Origin: JBMNUL01 sp050946255
GTDB taxonomy: Bacteria > Actinomycetota > Coriobacteriia > Coriobacteriales > CADBOM01
Length of the DNA stretch: 10,107 bases
Direction: 5' to 3'
Assembly: GCA_050946255.1 (NCBI GenBank)
Contig: JBMNUL010000097.1
Coordinates: 1-10,107 of the forward strand
The notes under the pieces are model-generated. The model was not told the DNA's origin and did no database searches. It saw only the letters and a list, made by a program, of their open reading frames with translations. Below, piece after piece: positions 5,533-10,107 of this stretch. Within the stretch, counting starts at the first letter, position 1; each line of letters starts with the position of its first letter. The position numbers and the translations under genes are program-made.

Positions 5533-7443
5533 ATGGATTACGAAAACTCTAACCAAGACAATGTGACGCAATTCAATTCCGGGGGTTCTCGCAACTCAGA
5601 AAACGACAGGAAGAGGCCTGGAGTGCAGCAAGGCGGGCCAGATCGTCGTCCTACGGCGATTTTCTATTACATTCTGATAGTCGTCTGCATATTGCTGCTC
5701 CTCAACGCCTTCACGTTCCCGGCGATGATGCAGCAGAAAGAAGTCAGGGAGGTAACTTACAGCGAGTTCCTGAACATGCTCGACGAAGGCGATATCAACG
5801 AGGTGTCGCTCGACCAGCAGAACTCCGAGATACAGTTCACCACGAACGACGAACCCGACGTCATCTACGAAACCGGCGTTTTCCCAGATGAGAATCTCAT
5901 CAACACCCTGGAGGAAGCAAATGTAACGTTCACTGCGGAAATACCGCAGCAGGATTCTCCATGGCTCTACTTCCTGCTCTCCTGGATCATACCAATAGTG
6001 ATCTTCGTGATCATCGGGCAGGTCATGGTCAGTCAGATGGGCAAGACCGGAGAGAACGTGATGAGCTTCGGGAAGTCCAACGCCAAGATCGTGGCCGAGA
6101 CGGACATCAAGACCACATTTGCTGATGTAGCAGGCCAAGACGAGGCAAAGGAAGAGCTTACGGAGATAGTCGGCTTCCTCCACAATCCGCAGAAATATCA
6201 GCGGATAGGGGCGAGGCTTCCCAAGGGCGCCCTGCTGGTAGGACCTCCTGGGACAGGAAAGACATTGCTCGCCCGTGCCGTCGCAGGTGAGGCGCATGTG
6301 CCGTTCTTCTCCATGTCCGGTTCCGAGTTCGTGGAGATGTTCGTGGGCATGGGCGCTTCCAAGATCCGCGACCTGTTCAAGCAGGCCAACGAGAAGGCCC
6401 CGTGCATCGTGTTCATCGATGAGATCGATGCAATCGGGAAGAAACGCGGGAGCGGGATGTATGGCGGAAACGATGAACGCGAGCAAACCCTCAACCAGCT
6501 GCTCACAGAGATGGACGGCTTCGACAGCAGGGAAGGCGTCGTCATCCTCGCCGCGACAAACCAGCCAGAGTCATTGGACCCAGCACTGCTCCGCCCTGGA
6601 AGGTTCGACCGCAGGATCCCAGTTCAGCTCCCAGACCTGCAGGGCCGCGAGGCGATTCTCAAGGTCCATGCAAAGAAGGTCAGGACCGTCCCGAACATCG
6701 ATTATGGTGTGATAGCCCGCATGACTTCCGGATCCTCGGGAGCAGACCTCGCCAACATCGTGAACGAGGCGGCTCTGCGAGCTGTCCGCGAAGGCCGCAA
6801 TGCCGTTGAGCAGGAAGACCTTCAGGAGAGCGTGGAGGTTGTCATCGCCGGTCATCAGCGCAAGAACGCGATTCTCTCCCCAGAGGAGAAGAAGATCGTC
6901 TCCTACCACGAGACCGGCCATGCGCTCGTCGCCGCAAGGCAGACCGGATCGGCTCCGGTCACGAAGATCACCATCGTGCCGCGCACGTCCGGAGCCCTCG
7001 GTTACACGATGCAGGTCGATACCGACGAGAAATCCCTCTACAGCAAGGAGGACCTGCTCCAGCGCATCACGACTCTCACAGGTGGGCGTGCTGCAGAGGA
7101 GCTGGTTTTCGGCACCTGCACGACAGGCGCTTCCAACGATATAGAGAAGGCCACCCAGCTCGCCAGGTCGATGGTCACCCAATATGGCATGACCGACGAG
7201 TTCGGGATGGTGCAGCTGGAGAAACCCAACAACACCTATCTTGGTGGAGATACTGTTTTGAACTGTTCCAACGAGACTGCAACGAAGATTGATGCCAAGA
7301 CCGAGCAGATAGTTGCCGAGGCCAAGGCCAAGGCCGACAAGATCTTGGCAAATGACAGGGAGAAGCTCGACCAGATAGCTGGATATCTGCTAGAGCGTGA
7401 GAGCATCACGGGAGATGAGTTCATGGAGCTTCTCGAGAAATAG
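5533..7443 (+). CDS. ftsH: ATP-dependent zinc metalloprotease FtsH
   Basis: Membrane-anchored AAA+ protease that unfolds and degrades misassembled membrane proteins and some short-lived regulators, acting as a hexamer. A polar 40-residue N-terminus rich in N, S, Q and G precedes TM1 (about 41-63). A ~75-residue extracytoplasmic domain and TM2 (about 143-168) follow. The AAA+ domain has Walker A GPPGTGKT (237-244), the pore loop EMFVGMGASKIRDLF (268-282), Walker B CIVFIDEIDA (291-300) and the second region of homology ending RPGRFDR (354-360). The protease zinc site is HETGH (459-463), with the distal acidic ligand in ASNDIEKAT (533-541). At 636 residues it is full length with a short C-terminal tail. 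It stands alone, without the tilS-hpt neighbours often found before ftsH, has its own ribosome site and promoter candidate, and ends at a strong terminator. The assignment is secure; whether other ftsH copies exist cannot be seen here. Confidence 0.97.
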   Translation: MDYENSNQDNVTQFNSGGSRNSENDRKRPGVQQGGPDRRPTAIFYYILIVVCILLLLNAFTFPAMMQQKEVREVTYSEFLNMLDEGDINEVSLDQQNSEIQFTTNDEPDVIYETGVFPDENLINTLEEANVTFTAEIPQQDSPWLYFLLSWIIPIVIFVIIGQVMVSQMGKTGENVMSFGKSNAKIVAETDIKTTFADVAGQDEAKEELTEIVGFLHNPQKYQRIGARLPKGALLVGPPGTGKTLLARAVAGEAHVPFFSMSGSEFVEMFVGMGASKIRDLFKQANEKAPCIVFIDEIDAIGKKRGSGMYGGNDEREQTLNQLLTEMDGFDSREGVVILAATNQPESLDPALLRPGRFDRRIPVQLPDLQGREAILKVHAKKVRTVPNIDYGVIARMTSGSSGADLANIVNEAALRAVREGRNAVEQEDLQESVEVVIAGHQRKNAILSPEEKKIVSYHETGHALVAARQTGSAPVTKITIVPRTSGALGYTMQVDTDEKSLYSKEDLLQRITTLTGGRAAEELVFGTCTTGASNDIEKATQLARSMVTQYGMTDEFGMVQLEKPNNTYLGGDTVLNCSNETATKIDAKTEQIVAEAKAKADKILANDREKLDQIAGYLLERESITGDEFMELLEK

Positions 7444-7550
7444 TGACGTCCGGTCGGTGGCGAATCCTCGCAGTGCCTAGCCAGCCAGTGCATCAAATCC
7501 AAATGCCACCACCGGCCGTCAGAGTGGGTATTCCCACCCTACCTTGCCAA

Positions 7551-7590
7551 GGGCCCTCCGCAAACCCCAGTTGCGGAGGGCCCGTCTTTT
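7551..7590 (+). terminator. Rho-independent terminator of ftsH
   Basis: A perfect 13-bp stem, GGGCCCTCCGCAA (7551-7563) pairing with TTGCGGAGGGCCC (7571-7583), with a 7-nt loop, then GTCTTTT. It lies 108 nt after the ftsH stop. On the other strand there is no T-tract, so it acts mainly on ftsH. Confidence 0.9.
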
Positions 7591-7594
7591 ACTT

Positions 7595-7654
7595 TCTGAT
7601 GGCTCTCGATCTGATGTCGCTCGACTTATGGCGTTCTATCTGATAGCGCTCGAC
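7595..7654. repeat. Three imperfect 16-bp repeats
   Basis: Copies begin at 7595, 7610 and 7639, with consensus TCTGATnnCGCTCGAC. Copies two and three differ only in the two middle bases; copy one is more diverged (TCTCGAT end). Spacing is 15 and 29 bp. They sit right after the ftsH terminator; the role is unknown. Confidence 0.6.
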
Positions 7655-7706
7655 ACCCTACTTGTCTTTGCCTTGGCAAGCTGCAGATCCCAATGACCTC
7701 CTGTGC

Positions 7707-8987
7707 CTATGCTTTCGCGAGAGCTTGGTCGATGTCGTCGATTATGTCCTCGGAATCCTCGAGGCCGCAGGAGAACCTCACCATCTCGGGCATGACCCCG
7801 TTCTCTATCAACTGTTCGTCGGTCATTTGGCGGTGAGTCGTGCTGGCTGGATGCAGGCAGCTGGTCCTTGCGTCTGCCACGTGGGTCACGATCGAGGCCA
7901 GCCTCAGCCCCTCCATGAACTTGACCGCGCTCTCACGTCCCCCAGCCAATCCGAAGCTCACGACACCCGATGAGCCGTTTGGCATGTACTTGCACCCGAG
8001 CTCGTATTCCTCGTCTCCCGGAAGACCGCAGTAGGAGACCCAGCTCACCTTTGGGTTGGAGGACAGGAACTCGGCAACTGCCTGGCCGTTCTCGCAATGC
8101 CTCTTCATCCTCAGGTGCAGCGACTCCAACCCGAGGTTGAGGTAGAACGAGTTCTGGGGAGAGGGCACGGATCCGAGGTCCCTCATCAGCTGTGCGTTGA
8201 TCTTGGCGATGTAGGCTTTATCCTGTCCGAAATGATCTAGATAGACGAGCCCGTGGTAGCTCTCGTCGGGTTGGGTGAGGTCGGGGAACTTGTCTCCATG
8301 CGCACCCCAATCGAAGTTTCCGGAGTCCACGATCGCCCCTCCCATGGCCGCTGCATGTCCGTCCATGTACTTGGAGGTGGAATGCGTGACGATGTCCGCG
8401 CCCCACTCGAATGGCCTGCAGTTGATCGGGGTGGGGAACGTGTTGTCTACGATGAGCGGGACACCGTGCGCATGTGCCGCCTTTGCAAAGCGCTCTATAT
8501 CCAGGACAAGGAGAGTGGGATTGCACAGAGATTCCGCGAAGACCGCCTTGGTGTTCGGCTGGAAGGCGGCCTCCAGCTCATCGTCGCTGCAATGGGGATG
8601 GATGAGCGTGCACTCCACTCCCATGCGCTTCATCGTGATGGTGAAGAGGTTGAAAGTTCCTCCATATATCGCAGACGAGGCGACGATGTGATCTCCAGCT
8701 CCTGCGATGTTGAACACGGAGTAGAAGTTCGCGGCCATTCCGGTCGAGGTGAGGATCGCCGAGGTGCCGCCCTCGAGGTCGGCTATCTTGGCGGCAACGG
8801 CATCGTTGGTGGGGTTGCCGAGGCGGGTGTAGAAATACCCGTCGCCCTCCATGTCGAAAAGCTTCGCCATCTCGGTGGAGTTCTCGTACCTGAAAGTGGT
8901 CGATTGAACAATCGGAATCTGCCTTGGGTCGCCATTTGCAGGCTCCCAGCCGGATTGCACGCACTTTGTGCCGATGTGTCTCTCCAT
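7707..8987 (-). CDS. metY: O-acetylhomoserine sulfhydrylase, Cys/Met-metabolism PLP enzyme family
   Basis: Predicted to make homocysteine from O-acetylhomoserine and sulfide, the direct sulfhydrylation route to methionine. The fold-type I PLP features are clear: YFYTRLGNPT (51-60) binds phosphate across the dimer, STGMAA (81-86) lies under the ring, VDNTF (180-184) supplies the Asp that pairs with the pyridine nitrogen, and Lys 206 in HSTSKYMDGH forms the Schiff base. SFGLAGG and HVADARTSCLHPASTTHRQM (369-388) are typical of the MetY branch, as is the 426-residue length; the MetB/MetC branch is nearer 380. The ATG at 8987 was chosen because the protein then starts MERHIGTKCVQSG like its relatives, with AAAGG about 9 nt upstream. 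A further upstream ATG at 9080 adds 31 unlike residues. It follows the homocysteine methyltransferase gene on the same strand. O-succinylhomoserine or cysteine synthase activity cannot be excluded. Confidence 0.9.
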   Translation of the reverse strand: MERHIGTKCVQSGWEPANGDPRQIPIVQSTTFRYENSTEMAKLFDMEGDGYFYTRLGNPTNDAVAAKIADLEGGTSAILTSTGMAANFYSVFNIAGAGDHIVASSAIYGGTFNLFTITMKRMGVECTLIHPHCSDDELEAAFQPNTKAVFAESLCNPTLLVLDIERFAKAAHAHGVPLIVDNTFPTPINCRPFEWGADIVTHSTSKYMDGHAAAMGGAIVDSGNFDWGAHGDKFPDLTQPDESYHGLVYLDHFGQDKAYIAKINAQLMRDLGSVPSPQNSFYLNLGLESLHLRMKRHCENGQAVAEFLSSNPKVSWVSYCGLPGDEEYELGCKYMPNGSSGVVSFGLAGGRESAVKFMEGLRLASIVTHVADARTSCLHPASTTHRQMTDEQLIENGVMPEMVRFSCGLEDSEDIIDDIDQALAKA

Positions 8988-9155
8988 GTTTGAACGCCTT
9001 TCTCTATGTCGTTTGGAGTCGTAGGCGGATTCGCGCACCACGTCCCATCGACTTGAACGATAAAAACATAAAATGCCCATCGAACAGGATACAGCTCATT
9101 TGCCGATGTATTGCAGAATTGTGGAGTTGTGGCCACCAATAGTTCCGGTTCTCCA
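8988..9155 (-). other. Leader/intergenic region upstream of metY
   Basis: 168 nt between the methyltransferase stop and the metY start. It holds an AT-rich patch (TTTTATGTTTTTAT on the minus strand) that could house a -10, and the octamer TCGATGGG twice about 40 bp apart. I could not match it to a SAM, SAH or cobalamin riboswitch or a T-box, and I see no terminator hairpin. Confidence 0.35.
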
Positions 9156-10091
9156 TCAGAAGAGGTAGGTGCCGGACTCGATTCTCTTTGACATGCTCCT
9201 GGGAACGACGTCCATTCCAGAAACCGCTGCGAAGATGGCACCGGTGTATGCCGGTGTCGAACCGCAACATGTTCCTATGAACTGGACTCCCAGGGCGCGG
9301 AGCTGCTTTGCGACTTCGGACATGAGGTCTGGAGAGCCGGCGTAGGTTATGGTTCCGTCTGGCTCTCTATGAGGCTCCGAAACGTCCGGGGCGATCATCA
9401 CCGGGAGGTCTGTGGCGTGAATCAGCATCTCGGCGGGGTCCAGTATCTGCTCTGGGGTGAGCCTGCAGTTTATTCCGAGCACGTCCGCTCCCGCCAGCTG
9501 CAACCTGTCAACCGCATCTTCCATCGGGGTCGTCCCGCCCAACATCCCCGCTTGGTCGTATACGCAGGAGCAGAACACTGGAAGCCCGGTGGCGTCCTTG
9601 GCGGCGGAAACGGCGCACTCTGCATCCTCGATGCGCTTCATCGTCTCTATGTAGATTGCATCCGGCTCCGCCTTGGCGAGTGCCGTTGCCTGTTCCATAT
9701 ACTGTTCCCTAGCCAGCTCGTAGGATTCGGCATCGTCCTCTTTCACCTTGATACTGCACTGTCCGATGTCTGCCAGCACATGTTCCGGATTGCAGGACTT
9801 CGCGCGTTTCACACCCTCGACGTTCAGGTCCTCGAGCTTGTCGTCCAGGCCAAGTTTCTGCAGTTTTCCACGCGATGCGCCGTAAGTGTTGGTGATGGCG
9901 CACTGCGCCCCGGAGATGTGAAAGAACCGGTGAATCTCCTCTATGAGGTCTGGCTCCGTTACGTTCAGGAGCTCCGGGCAATCTAGCCCGACTACTCCAT
10001 ATCTCGCGAGCATGGTGGCTATTCCGCCCTCAACGACGACCACGTCTCTGTTGAACCTCATTTCAATGTCGGGCATGCTCTCTCCAATCAT
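9156..10091 (-). CDS. Homocysteine S-methyltransferase domain protein (MetH N-terminal / BHMT / MmuM family)
   Basis: Predicted to transfer a methyl group to homocysteine, making methionine. The barrel starts with VVVVEGGIATML (17-28). NTYGASRGKLQKLGL (68-82) matches the NTFGANR-KL stretch of MetH and BHMT proteins. The three zinc-binding cysteines are present: Cys 209 in GINC, and Cys 275 and 276 in GTCCGSTP, where Zn activates the homocysteine thiol. The protein is 311 residues, a single domain with no pterin or cobalamin modules. The donor could therefore be S-methylmethionine, a betaine, or a separately encoded corrinoid or folate partner. The ATG at 10091 has AAGGA about 8 nt upstream; an ATG at 10076 (residue 6), with GGAGAG close before it, is almost as good. 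It is followed by metY, which makes its homocysteine substrate. Its promoter is outside the window. Confidence 0.88.
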   Translation of the reverse strand: MIGESMPDIEMRFNRDVVVVEGGIATMLARYGVVGLDCPELLNVTEPDLIEEIHRFFHISGAQCAITNTYGASRGKLQKLGLDDKLEDLNVEGVKRAKSCNPEHVLADIGQCSIKVKEDDAESYELAREQYMEQATALAKAEPDAIYIETMKRIEDAECAVSAAKDATGLPVFCSCVYDQAGMLGGTTPMEDAVDRLQLAGADVLGINCRLTPEQILDPAEMLIHATDLPVMIAPDVSEPHREPDGTITYAGSPDLMSEVAKQLRALGVQFIGTCCGSTPAYTGAIFAAVSGMDVVPRSMSKRIESGTYLF

Positions 10092-10107
10092 TGCGTGGAT
10101 TCCTTGG

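Larger units (their letters stand above)
7444..7706. other. Convergent intergenic region between ftsH and metY
   Basis: It contains a small GTGGG-TATT-CCCAC inverted repeat near 7525-7538, the main ftsH terminator, and three 16-bp imperfect repeats. I see no coding sequence and no clear separate terminator for metY. A TTGCC-TT-GGCAA inverted repeat near 7668-7679 has too small a loop and no T-tract. Confidence 0.5.

Noticed and set aside
5277..5552. 91-residue plus-strand frame in the divergent promoter region
   Set aside because: It overlaps the ftsH start out of frame, covers the predicted promoters, and its protein shows no known pattern.
5596..6486. 296-residue minus-strand open frame opposite ftsH
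   Set aside because: It lies wholly inside the unambiguous ftsH coding sequence and resembles no family; it is an antisense shadow.
8253..8993. Plus-strand open frame opposite metY
   Set aside because: Antisense shadow of a clear PLP enzyme gene, with repetitive low-information sequence.
8988..9155. SAM, SAH or cobalamin riboswitch upstream of metY
   Set aside because: I could not find the conserved core sequences of these classes by eye; a covariance-model search would decide.
1..10107. CRISPR array, tRNA or rRNA genes, insertion sequence or prophage
   Set aside because: No regularly spaced repeats, cloverleaf-like segments, transposase or phage genes were seen on either strand.

Overview
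The window looks like a stretch of chromosome from an anaerobic actinobacterium, most likely a Coriobacteriia member. This rests on a moderately GC-rich composition, a glycyl radical enzyme with its activase (both oxygen-sensitive), and the general look of FtsH, TrmB and MetY. No rRNA or marker gene is present, so the placement is an inference.

Layout. Bases 1-349 (+) carry the 3' end of a UvrD/PcrA-type DNA helicase. Converging on it is a minus-strand unit read right to left: a large glycyl radical enzyme (GRE, start 5165), its radical-SAM activase (start 2506) and trmB (start 1496, 14 nt after the activase stop). Bases 5166-5532 form a divergent promoter region. On one side a TATAAT box with 17-nt spacing serves the GRE; on the other, ftsH runs rightward (5533-7443) and ends at a 13-bp-stem intrinsic terminator. 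A second minus-strand unit follows: a homocysteine S-methyltransferase domain protein (9156-10091), then a MetY-type O-acetylhomoserine sulfhydrylase (start 8987). Together these could make methionine from O-acetylhomoserine, sulfide and a methyl donor.

The most notable observation is in the GRE. It has the catalytic Gly-Cys-Val-Glu loop and the family's C-terminal approach sequence, but the RVAGY glycyl-radical motif is absent in every frame. The last 23 expected residues (SAYFVELH...IIGRTELTL) survive in a shifted frame, so about 20 nt covering exactly the radical loop is missing near 2695/2696. Either this is a real loss-of-function (or 'spare-part dependent') allele, or it is a sequence or assembly error. 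The activase beside it is intact. The GRE also has a four-cysteine insertion (CX2CX3CX5C) after the active-site loop, and its substrate cannot be assigned. Smaller observations include a tandem copy of the helicase gene's stop region, an internal repeat in a TrmB linker, and a 6-bp inverted repeat upstream of the GRE promoter.
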